NCBI GenBank assembly: GCA_900545815.1
Contig: URAM01000009.1
Coordinates: 1 to 55,168 of the forward strand
Source of the DNA: an uncultured Eubacteriales bacterium
GTDB taxonomy: Bacteria > Bacillota > Clostridia > Oscillospirales > Oscillospiraceae
Length of the DNA stretch: 55,168 bases
Direction of reading: 5' to 3'
Shown here: positions 25,413 through 32,346 of the stretch, piece after piece
Layout: each line of letters opens with the position of its first letter
Position numbering within the stretch: position 1 is the first letter of the stretch
Translations under genes and position numbers: made by a program
Notes under the pieces: generated by a model
What the model was told of the DNA's origin: nothing
The model's input: only the letters and a program-made list of their open reading frames with translations
Databases searched by the model: none

Positions 25413-27761
25413 TTATGCTGTTGGTGCCGTCCAATCCCGCTCCTCCCGACAACCCAATAAGATCACCACCGCCGTCCGATCATCATCCCGTCTGGAATGC
25501 TTGTCCTCCAACAGCGCCAGCGCCAGTTCCCGCGGGCTTTCTCCGGAAAACTGCGCCGCCTTCTCCTGGATCCAGCCGTCCTCGTCTCCATCGGAGACTC
25601 CGTCCGTCACCAGCACCAATAGATCCCCCGGCGTCACCTGGAAGCGAGTCAGAGCAATCTGTCCCTCCGGCTCCAAGCTCAGACCGGCGGGGAGGGCGCT
25701 GGTGGTGATACGGCTGACAATGCCGCTGTGGCGGAAATAGCTGGGGGCGGCGCCCATTTTATACACGGCGCCTTCGCCGGAGAACAGATCCACCTGGAGC
25801 AGATCAATGGTGCTGAATCGGAAGCCGCTGTCCGTGCGCATGGTCAGGGCGCCGGCTAGGGTGTTCAGAGCAGTCTCCGCCGTGACGCCGGATTTTAAAA
25901 AGCTCTCCAGCAGGCGCAGCACCAGGCGGCTCTCTGCCGCTGCGCCGCTGCCTGCTCCCATGCCATCACAGAGCACCACCCACAGGCAGCCCTTGCTGTC
26001 CTTAAACCAGCTGCCATTATCCCCGCTCACCGACTCCCCATCTCTGGGACGGGCGGCAGCGCCCACACGAGCCGCCAGGCGAGGGCTTTCCCGAAAGCGC
26101 AGACGCTGTCCTTGGGCGGTGCGGGTCAGCTCCCCTGTCTCCAAGGGGATGCCCACGGCGTGGGACAGCCGCCGCCGTCCCTCTGCCGCCGCCAGCTGGG
26201 ACAGCTCCTGTCCGGTCAGCTCAATGACCCGTCTGCCCTGGCTGCTGCGCTGTACTGCCACGGCGGCGTTGATGCCGCTGCTGCGCAGAACCCGTTTCAC
26301 AGCAGCGATCCCATTGCTGTCTGCCATCCATTCTCCTCCTAACTCCGCCGCCGTTTCCTGCAGCAGGCGGGACGTCTGCCGGAACTGCTTGCAAAACAGC
26401 TCCTTGCTCTGCATCAGCCGTACCCGAAATCGCCGGCGGTTCCGCCAGGCGTACAGCTCCTCGTTGGCCGTGTTCACAAAGGCCCGCAGGCGCATACAGC
26501 GGCCATAGAAGGGTTCCTGAAAGTCCTTTTCCCTGCAAAAACCCCGCTCCTCCATCCGTTTCAGTGCGCCGTTGAGCGCCTGATAGGTGGCGCGATAATC
26601 CCGTTTCCAGCACATCTGCCGCAGGGCACAGCCCTTGCACACCCGCTCGGCGGTGCGGTCAAAGACCGCTCCGGCATATTCGGCAGGTTCTTCCTTCAGT
26701 TGGCCTTCCAGTTGTTGGCTCAGCTGGCGGAACACCTCCGCCCGCTCCTGGAGCTGCTGCCCCACCTGCTGCCGGACGCTGTCAGATGCGGTCATAGCTC
26801 CGGTGGATACCGTCACCCGTTTGCCCAGCCGCTGCCGTATCCGTTCCTCCACCTGTTCCGGCACCGCCAGGTAGAGCGCACTCCCCGCCAGCAGACTACC
26901 CACATCCTGAACCTGTCCGCCAAACCAGACCACCGATGCCAGAGACGCCGCCAGGAACAGGCCGACCGGAAAGACCTTCCCCCGCCCCTGTCCCCAGAGG
27001 GAAAGGAGCGCTCCGGCGGTAAAGGCACAGGTATAGACGCCGCCAGTGCCCCTGGCCAGATCCAAAGCCAGGCCAAAGCCAGCGCCCGCCCCTGGCCGGT
27101 AGGCGGGCACAGTAGGCAGAAGGCAGAAGCAGGCCAGCATGACCCCCGGTGACAGGCCGAAGCCCCATTCCAGGGGTGCTGCCGCCGCCATTACGGTGGC
27201 CAGCAGAAAGAGCCGCTCCGCCACCGGCGGTTCCTCTGCCTGTGCCCATAGGGTGGGCAACTGCTGATAGCAGAAGCAGGACACACCGGCCAGCACCACT
27301 TCTGAGAGAAAACAAGCCGCCTCCATCCCCTCCCAGCCTGCTTCTGATAAGTAGATGAATCCGGTCACCGCCGTCATGGCCGCCGTGGCCAAGGGCATGA
27401 ACCAGACCTTTCGGTAAATGCGCAGGTCATAGAGGGCAAAGGCGGTGGCGTAGACCAAGATGCCCGCCGCCACATAGCGCAGACCATCCACCAGCCCCAT
27501 CCCCAGCAGATACCCAGCCGCTGCCCCCAACAGCGCTGCAAAGCCGCCGAAGCCGGAGCCGGCAGCGCCGATCCAGCCCAGGGCAAAGGGGGCATAGTCA
27601 GTTAAGATGACACTGTGGGAGAGAATGAGCCCGAAGACCAAGCTGCGGACACACTCTGCCCCCTGCACCAGCACAGGCGACTGCAAGACCACCTCCCCCT
27701 TTTCCCAAAAATCCTGCCTGACCTGTGCCGCCAAGCGGGACAGCGTATCCTTCGTGTTCAT
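25413..27761 (-). CDS. spoIIE: stage II sporulation protein E (SpoIIE phosphatase)
   Basis: A 782-residue protein with the SpoIIE plan. About ten N-terminal membrane helices (roughly 35-310) are followed by a central oligomerising region (about 320-560, with CVRSL-type and KGCALRQMCWKRDY segments) and a C-terminal PP2C phosphatase. The phosphatase shows VSGDNGSWF, VLCDGMGAGSGAAAESRLVL and LLVLVTDGVSDGDEDGW. SpoIIE dephosphorylates SpoIIAA to release sigma-F in the forespore. GGGAGG precedes the ATG, and a TATACT -10 lies about 50 bases upstream. The C-terminal domain is complete with all metal aspartates in place. Confidence 0.95.
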   Translation of the reverse strand: MNTKDTLSRLAAQVRQDFWEKGEVVLQSPVLVQGAECVRSLVFGLILSHSVILTDYAPFALGWIGAAGSGFGGFAALLGAAAGYLLGMGLVDGLRYVAAGILVYATAFALYDLRIYRKVWFMPLATAAMTAVTGFIYLSEAGWEGMEAACFLSEVVLAGVSCFCYQQLPTLWAQAEEPPVAERLFLLATVMAAAAPLEWGFGLSPGVMLACFCLLPTVPAYRPGAGAGFGLALDLARGTGGVYTCAFTAGALLSLWGQGRGKVFPVGLFLAASLASVVWFGGQVQDVGSLLAGSALYLAVPEQVEERIRQRLGKRVTVSTGAMTASDSVRQQVGQQLQERAEVFRQLSQQLEGQLKEEPAEYAGAVFDRTAERVCKGCALRQMCWKRDYRATYQALNGALKRMEERGFCREKDFQEPFYGRCMRLRAFVNTANEELYAWRNRRRFRVRLMQSKELFCKQFRQTSRLLQETAAELGGEWMADSNGIAAVKRVLRSSGINAAVAVQRSSQGRRVIELTGQELSQLAAAEGRRRLSHAVGIPLETGELTRTAQGQRLRFRESPRLAARVGAAARPRDGESVSGDNGSWFKDSKGCLWVVLCDGMGAGSGAAAESRLVLRLLESFLKSGVTAETALNTLAGALTMRTDSGFRFSTIDLLQVDLFSGEGAVYKMGAAPSYFRHSGIVSRITTSALPAGLSLEPEGQIALTRFQVTPGDLLVLVTDGVSDGDEDGWIQEKAAQFSGESPRELALALLEDKHSRRDDDRTAVVILLGCREERDWTAPTA

Positions 27762-27850
27762 GACAACCTCCCTTTCCTAACCTGTGGTTTCTCGTGGGAC
27801 AAGTATACCGTGGAGGGACAAAAAATGTGGTCGGGAAATGAAAGGCGGCA

Positions 27851-27879
27851 TTGCTCATAGGGGCGGAACATGATAGAAT
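27851..27879 (+). promoter_or_regulatory. promoter of dusB
   Basis: TTGCTC, 17 bases, TAGAAT, 65 bases before the dusB start. Confidence 0.6.
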
Positions 27880-27943
27880 AGGAAAATCTGTGTGAGAAGT
27901 CCTCTGCTCGCGCAACCCTATCACTTGGAAATGGAGCGACCCC

Positions 27944-28912
27944 ATGAACATTGGAACCGTTACAATCAACAGCAAACTTGCCCTGGCGCCTATGGCAGGG
28001 GTGTCCGACCAGGCGTTCCGCATCATCTGCCGAGAACTGGGCTGCGGCTACACGGTGACGGAGATGATTTCCGCCAAGGCGTTATGCTATCAGGACAAAA
28101 AGACCCGCCGCATCATGGCGCTGGCGCCGGATGAACACCCCGCCGCCATCCAGCTGTTCGGCAGCGATGTGGTGTGCATGGAGGAGGCGGCGGCCAAGAT
28201 CATGGAGCTGGAACAGCCGGACGTCATCGACATCAATATGGGCTGTCCCGTGCCCAAGGTGGCCAACAGCGGAGACGGCAGCGCACTGATGAAGGATCCG
28301 GACAAAGCGGGACGCATTGTGGAAGCGGTGAAGCGAGGGTGTGGGATCCCCGTGACGGTCAAGACTCGAAAGGGCTGGGACATGGGGCACATAAACGCTG
28401 TGGAATTCTGCCAGGTGTTGGAGTCCGCCGGAGCAGACGCCGTAACCATCCATGGGCGCACCAAGACCCAGATGTACGCTGGCAAGGCGGACTGGGACAT
28501 CATCCGAGCAGTGAAGGAAGCCCTCTCCATCCCAGTCATTGCCAACGGGGACATCTTTGCGCCGGAGGATGCCGCTCATATTTTGCGCTACACCGGCGCA
28601 GACATGGCTATGGTAGGTCGGGGCGCCTTTGGCGACCCCTGGATCTTCCCCCGTGCCATTGCCGCCATCGAAGGACGGGAGATCCCCCCTCGTCCCCCTT
28701 TGGCGGAGCGGTGCCGGGTTGCTCAGCGGCAATTCCGGCTGGCGGCGGAGCAGAAGGGGGAAAAGATCGCCTGTCTGGAAGCCCGAAAGCACTACGCCTG
28801 GTATCTCCGCGGGGTGGCCCACTCGGTGCAGTGGAAGAAGGAAATCTCTCAAATTTCTACTATGGCGGACATCGACCGCATTACCGAGGGCATCTGCCGA
28901 GAGCTGGTGTGA
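27944..28912 (+). CDS. dusB: tRNA-dihydrouridine synthase B
   Basis: A 322-residue flavoenzyme that reduces uridine to dihydrouridine in tRNA D loops. FMN-barrel landmarks are LALAPMAGVSDQAFR, IDINMGCPVPKVANSGDGSAL with the catalytic Cys in MGCP, VTVKTRKGWD, ITIHGRTKTQMYAGKADW and VIANGDIF. The C-terminal helical tRNA-binding domain starts near 245. GGAG lies 8 bases before the ATG. The promoter of the next gene overlaps its stop codon. Confidence 0.95.
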   Translation: MNIGTVTINSKLALAPMAGVSDQAFRIICRELGCGYTVTEMISAKALCYQDKKTRRIMALAPDEHPAAIQLFGSDVVCMEEAAAKIMELEQPDVIDINMGCPVPKVANSGDGSALMKDPDKAGRIVEAVKRGCGIPVTVKTRKGWDMGHINAVEFCQVLESAGADAVTIHGRTKTQMYAGKADWDIIRAVKEALSIPVIANGDIFAPEDAAHILRYTGADMAMVGRGAFGDPWIFPRAIAAIEGREIPPRPPLAERCRVAQRQFRLAAEQKGEKIACLEARKHYAWYLRGVAHSVQWKKEISQISTMADIDRITEGICRELV

Positions 28913-28913
28913 G

Positions 28914-28942
28914 TTGACGGTTTGAGCTTGGCCTGATATAAT
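28914..28942 (+). promoter_or_regulatory. promoter of the ABC permease gene
   Basis: TTGACG, 17 bases, perfect TATAAT. The -35 begins 2 bases after the dusB stop codon. Confidence 0.8.
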
Positions 28943-28978
28943 GAATTGTTATCAACTTTCCCCCGAAGGGAGTGCTTT

Positions 28979-29761
28979 ATGAGACGTTTTTTCCATGATA
29001 TGCAGCGCTATCGCCGCTATATGTTTTACTCCGCCAAGGCACAGCTGAAAAACGAGGTGGCGGGTTCCTTCCTGAACCGGCTGTGGTGGATCCTAGACCC
29101 GCTGCTGTTTATGCTGGTCTACACCTTCGTTTACAGCATCGTGTTCGGCCGAAAACAGGATTTTCTGTGCGCATTCATCTTCCTAGGTTACTGCTCCTGG
29201 GAGTTCTTCAACCGCTCCATCAACCAAAGCGTGAAGATCGTCAAGAAATACAAGGCAGTGGTTTCCAAGGTGTACCTGCCAAAGTTCGTGCTGATCTTAT
29301 CCAGCATGATGGTCAACGCCTTCAAAATGGGCATCTCCCTGGGCATCGTGGCCATCACCATGCTCATCTACCGCATCCCACCGAGTTTGACCATGCTATG
29401 GGTCATCCCCTACCTGCTGCTGCTCTTTTTGCTGACCTTTGGCTTCAGCTGCTTCCTGCTCCACTGCGGTGTCTTTTTTGAGGACTTGGCCAACATTGTC
29501 CGCGTGGGGCTGCGGCTGCTGTTCTATATGTCCGGTATCTTTTACAATCCGGAGGTGCAGCTGACCGGCGTGGTGCGCTATCTGATGATCCGCATCAATC
29601 CCACCTGCTATATCATCACCCAGCTGCGCAACACGGTGCTGTACGGGCAGATGCCCTTGTGGCACTGGTTCATCGTGTGGGCAGTCGTGGGGCTGATCGT
29701 ATCCGCTCTGGGCGTGGCGCTCATCTACCGGTACGAACGCCGCTATGTGAAAACCATCTAG
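28979..29761 (+). CDS. ABC-2 type permease of the polysaccharide-export class, without an ATPase partner
   Basis: A 260-residue permease resembling TagG/Wzm/RfbA. An amphipathic N-terminus (RYRRYMFYSAKAQLKNEVAG) is followed by WWILDPLLFMLVYTFVYSIVFG, a typical first helix, and about six membrane helices. The C-terminus ends RYERRYVKTI. Family members move lipid-linked glycans out of the cell together with a TagH/Wzt-type ATPase. No ATPase gene is adjacent on either side. The ATG at 28979 has GGGAG 7 bases upstream; an upstream in-frame start lies before that site. The following 380 bases hold several palindromes, perhaps where a partner gene was lost. Confidence 0.85.
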   Translation: MRRFFHDMQRYRRYMFYSAKAQLKNEVAGSFLNRLWWILDPLLFMLVYTFVYSIVFGRKQDFLCAFIFLGYCSWEFFNRSINQSVKIVKKYKAVVSKVYLPKFVLILSSMMVNAFKMGISLGIVAITMLIYRIPPSLTMLWVIPYLLLLFLLTFGFSCFLLHCGVFFEDLANIVRVGLRLLFYMSGIFYNPEVQLTGVVRYLMIRINPTCYIITQLRNTVLYGQMPLWHWFIVWAVVGLIVSALGVALIYRYERRYVKTI

Positions 29762-30144
29762 GCACTTTCGATAAAATGCAAGCATTTTATCGAGGTTGCA
29801 GCCTGGTGCATACACTCACTCCGCCGGTAGGTTCTCCACCTGCAAAGCAGGTAGAGCCTACGCTACCAGTCTGAGAAGTGAAAAAAGTGACGTACACGCC
29901 GCCACTTTTTTCAAATTTAACTTTATTCCGTCATCCAAGATGACGGAACTCTGCGAGGCTATCTCCTTCCACAATATAACGCTCTAAGAAATTTTCGACC
30001 CGCGCAGGGCTGTCTGCGTGGGTCGTTTTTCGCTTGCAGGAAAAGAATATCCGGATTTTCATTGCTTTTTGAGAACAGGTATGATAAATTGGGAAAGATA
30101 TGATGATGTTCAATCTAAAATTCTTGGTAAAGGAGTTTTTTATT
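29762..30144. repeat. palindrome-rich spacer between the permease and mrp
   Basis: About 380 bases with no gene but at least five inverted repeats: a 26-bp palindrome TCGATAAAATGC/GCATTTTATCGA (29768-29793), imperfect GTAGG...CCTAC arms (29827-29861), AAAAAAGTG/CACTTTTTT (29881-29911), TTCCGTCATC/GATGACGGAA (29926-29948), and GACCCGCGCAG/CTGCGTGGGTC with T5 (29997-30030, a terminator). A weak mrp promoter, TTGCTT-17-TAAATT, starts at 30062. The density suggests a small dispersed repeat or MITE-like element; no second copy is in the window. Confidence 0.55.
29997..30030 (+). terminator. terminator in the permease-mrp spacer
   Basis: Arms GACCCGCGCAG / CTGCGTGGGTC and GTTTTT. Confidence 0.8.
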
Positions 30145-31062
30145 ATGTCTTGTTCCAGCTGTTCTTCTAACAACACCAACCCCAATAACTGCAATAACGA
30201 CTGCGCCTCCTGCGGCGACACCTCTTGTGCCTCCCGTGAGACCCAGCAGGAGTCCTCTTGCAGCCATGACTGCTCCTCTTGCAGCGAGCATTGCGCTCCC
30301 CCCAAGGTGGGACAGAATCAGTATTCCAACATCCGTCATCTGATCGGCGTGGTCAGCGGCAAGGGCGGCGTGGGCAAGAGCATGGTCACCTGCTCTATGG
30401 CCGCCGCCATGGCAAAGCTCGGCTATAAGACCGCCGTGCTGGACGCCGACATCACCGGCCCTTCTGTGCCCAAGACCTTCGGCATCACCCAACGGGCACG
30501 CGGCTCCGAAAAGGGTCTGCTGCCCTCTGAATCCAAGGGCGGCGTGAAGGTCATGTCCCTGAACCTGATCGCCCGCAATGAGACGGATCCCGTTGTCTGG
30601 CGCGGTCCGGTCATCGCCGGTGTGGTCAAGCAATTCTGGACGGACGTGTACTGGGGCGACGTGGACTATATGTTCGTGGATATGCCTCCCGGAACCGGTG
30701 ATGTGCCCCTGACCGTATTCCAGTCCCTGCCGGTAGACACCATCATTGTGGTCACCTCTCCTCAAGATCTGGTCTCTATGATCGTGACCAAGGCTCTGAA
30801 CATGGCAAAGCTGATGGACATCCCGGTGCTGGGTCTGGTGGAGAATTTCTCCTACTTCCAGTGTCCCGACTGCGGCAAGCGTCATGACATCTTCGGCAAG
30901 AGCCACATTGACAAGGTAGCCGCCGAGAATGAAGTGAAGGTGCTGGCACAACTGCCCATGGATCCCGCTGTAGCCGCCGCCTGTGACGCCGGTAAGATCG
31001 AGGACGTGGTCAGCGATCAGCTGCTGGCCGTTGGCAAGAAGCTGGCTGATCTGCTGCCCTGA
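30145..31062 (+). CDS. mrp: Mrp/NBP35 (ApbC) family Fe-S carrier ATPase with Cys-rich N-terminus
   Basis: A 305-residue P-loop ATPase. The deviant Walker A is VVSGKGGVGKSM (71-80), followed by DADITGPSVP, WRGPVIAGVVKQF, VDMPPGTGDV and the C-terminal ENFSYFQCPDCGKRHDIFG, whose CxxC pair binds the bridging cluster. The family carries and delivers 4Fe-4S clusters. The first 50 residues contain ten cysteines (CSSCSS, CNNDCASCGDTSC, CSHDCSSCSEHC), more than usual, and could hold an extra cluster or bind metal. ATG 30145 has AAAGGAG 10 bases upstream. PFOR and MtaB nearby are Fe-S clients. Confidence 0.93.
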   Translation: MSCSSCSSNNTNPNNCNNDCASCGDTSCASRETQQESSCSHDCSSCSEHCAPPKVGQNQYSNIRHLIGVVSGKGGVGKSMVTCSMAAAMAKLGYKTAVLDADITGPSVPKTFGITQRARGSEKGLLPSESKGGVKVMSLNLIARNETDPVVWRGPVIAGVVKQFWTDVYWGDVDYMFVDMPPGTGDVPLTVFQSLPVDTIIVVTSPQDLVSMIVTKALNMAKLMDIPVLGLVENFSYFQCPDCGKRHDIFGKSHIDKVAAENEVKVLAQLPMDPAVAAACDAGKIEDVVSDQLLAVGKKLADLLP

Positions 31063-31099
31063 CGCTCGGACGTTTCCTAGAAACACAACTTGATTTATG

Positions 31100-31135
31100 A
31101 AAAAACAGCACGATTTCAAAATCGTGCTGTTTTTT
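31100..31135. terminator. terminator (copy 1 of a near-identical pair)
   Basis: Stem AAAAAACAGCACGATTT with a 2-base loop and its exact complement ending in T6. It separates the convergent mrp and TM2 genes. Confidence 0.9.
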
Positions 31136-31499
31136 ATATCAGTCCCCTTCCCTCACTATCCTCCAATCGCCCCAGTAAGATCAACACCATATCTATCCCC
31201 CAGCCTAGACCGCAAAATCCTCCTGTCAGCAGCCAAAGCAGTCCTGACTTCCATTTTCCAACATAAAACCGGTGGACTCCAAGGCATCCCAGAAAAATAG
31301 CCAGCAACAGCGTCACCCATTTCCGCTTTTGTGGAATTGAACTTTCTGTATGAACCACCGTATTTTCTGTTATCATAACTGTATTCCCACAAGCAGGACA
31401 AAGGAGCCAATACTTTGAAAGCTCTTTTCCACACCGACAGCAGTACCTATAGACACCCTCACTTTCTTTATTAGTACTTGAAAGTACTAATAAAGTCAT
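31134..31499 (-). CDS. zinc-ribbon TM2-domain membrane protein
   Basis: A 121-residue protein. An N-terminal zinc ribbon has two CxxC knuckles (CCRCGKELSKYW and CPACGN). A linker leads to a TM2 domain of two helices with the family turn GCLGVHRFYVGKWKSGLLWL and a closing GWGIDMVLILLG. TM2 proteins with zinc ribbons are common in bacteria; function is unknown. The only in-frame start is ATG 31499, but it coincides with a -10-like hexamer and its first ten codons are an operator palindrome. The true start may therefore differ. It is divergent from an XRE regulator, which probably controls it. Confidence 0.75.
   Translation of the reverse strand: MTLLVLSSTNKESEGVYRYCCRCGKELSKYWLLCPACGNTVMITENTVVHTESSIPQKRKWVTLLLAIFLGCLGVHRFYVGKWKSGLLWLLTGGFCGLGWGIDMVLILLGRLEDSEGRGLI
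31473..31488. promoter_or_regulatory. operator 1 of the TM2/XRE divergon
   Basis: AGTACTTGAAAGTACT, the core of a 30-bp near-perfect palindrome at 31466-31495. It lies at the start of the TM2 gene, where a bound repressor would block the minus-strand promoter. Confidence 0.65.
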
Positions 31500-31526
31500 G
31501 ATAGTCGCATCTCATGCTATTGTCAA
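31498..31526 (-). promoter_or_regulatory. promoter candidate for the TM2 gene
   Basis: On the minus strand TTGACA (31526-31521), 17 bases, TATCAT (31503-31498). It lies exactly between the two operators. The -10 overlaps the ATG assigned to the TM2 gene. Confidence 0.55.
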
Positions 31527-31527
31527 G

Positions 31528-31543
31528 AGTACTTAAAAGTACT
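31528..31543. promoter_or_regulatory. operator 2 of the TM2/XRE divergon
   Basis: AGTACTTAAAAGTACT, differing from operator 1 by one central base. The two centres are 55 bp apart, about five helical turns. It is 12 bases upstream of the XRE start codon. Confidence 0.65.
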
Positions 31544-31555
31544 GTGAGGGATAGG

Positions 31556-31771
31556 ATGTACTTCCAACGTCTGCGTGATTTACGAGAGGATGCGGATTTA
31601 TCGCAAAAACAAGTGGCCGCTCTGCTGGGGATTCAGCAGACGGTGTATTCCAGGTATGAACGTGGCTTCCAGACCATCCCCCTGGAACATCTGCTGACGC
31701 TGGCGGATTTTTATCACGTCTCTACCGACTACCTATTGGGACGCACCAAGAACCCTCACATTAACCCATGA
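31556..31771 (+). CDS. small XRE-family transcriptional regulator
   Basis: A 71-residue HTH protein consisting of almost nothing but the Cro/CI domain: FQRLRDLREDADLSQKQVAA, then QQTVYSRYERGFQTIPLEHLLTLADFY and DYLLGRT. ATG 31556 has GAGGGATAGG just upstream; the longer frame would translate through operator 2. It probably binds the AGTACTT palindromes and represses itself and the divergent TM2 gene. A terminator nearly identical to that at 31100 follows immediately. Confidence 0.85.
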   Translation: MYFQRLRDLREDADLSQKQVAALLGIQQTVYSRYERGFQTIPLEHLLTLADFYHVSTDYLLGRTKNPHINP

Positions 31772-31774
31772 CAA

Positions 31775-31808
31775 AAAACCAGCACGATTTTAGAATCGTG
31801 CTGGTTTT
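31775..31808. terminator. terminator (copy 2 of a near-identical pair)
   Basis: Arms AAAACCAGCACGATT / AATCGTGCTGGTTTT with a TTAG loop. It shares the CAGCACGATT core with the hairpin at 31100-31135, so the TM2/XRE pair is bracketed by two look-alike hairpins. Confidence 0.9.
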
Positions 31809-31814
31809 CTTTTG

Positions 31815-32342
31815 TTATTCTGTTCGCTCCAACGCCGTCCAAATTTCTTCTGTCGTCTCACAGAACCAGGGCGCAAAATCCCACTGCTGTGACAGCAGTC
31901 CTTCCGCTCTCGCTCGGCAGAAGAAGTCTTTTAAGCCGTTATAGTACCCGTCCAGATTCCAAAGGACGACAGGCTTCCACCGGCTCTCTAGGATCAGCGT
32001 TTCCACACACTCGTCCAAGGTGCCAATACCGCCGGGCAAGATGAGGAAGGCGTCCACCAGCTCCTCCATCTGCTGTTTTCGCCGGCGATAGCCATGGGCG
32101 GGCACTTTGTGGTAAGTGCCCGGCAGAGGCGTCTCCCAGGTGGAGTCGGTTCGAACCACCGCCAGCAGTGAACCGTCTGCTTCCAAAGCGGCTTGTGCCA
32201 AGGCGCCCAACAGGCCGGTTCCGCCGCCGCCAAAGATAAGGGTATGGCCACGATGCGCCAATTCCCGTCCCAGCTGTGCCGCCTGGGCAGACCAGCCGGA
32301 CTGCTTTGGCTCCGACAAGGAGCCATAGACGCAGAGCTTCAT
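31815..32342 (-). CDS. LOG-family (TIGR00730) Rossmann-fold protein
   Basis: A 175-residue protein of the lysine-decarboxylase-like/LOG family, whose studied members hydrolyse nucleoside 5'-monophosphates to base and ribose phosphate. The signatures are LIFGGGGTGLLGALAQAA, the HGYRRRKQQM motif and LILPGGIGTLDE. ATG 32342 lies 4 bases after the DUF711 stop and is set by the family start MKLCVYGS; an upstream in-frame stretch would overlap DUF711. It is last in an operon with YfbR, ACT and DUF711 proteins, so a role in nucleotide or purine turnover is plausible. Confidence 0.88.
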   Translation of the reverse strand: MKLCVYGSLSEPKQSGWSAQAAQLGRELAHRGHTLIFGGGGTGLLGALAQAALEADGSLLAVVRTDSTWETPLPGTYHKVPAHGYRRRKQQMEELVDAFLILPGGIGTLDECVETLILESRWKPVVLWNLDGYYNGLKDFFCRARAEGLLSQQWDFAPWFCETTEEIWTALERTE

Positions 32343-32346
32343 GAAC

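Noticed and set aside
29931..30305. A 124-codon minus-strand frame opposite the start of mrp
   Set aside because: It is antisense to the Cys-rich mrp start and then crosses the palindromic spacer; no ribosome binding site.
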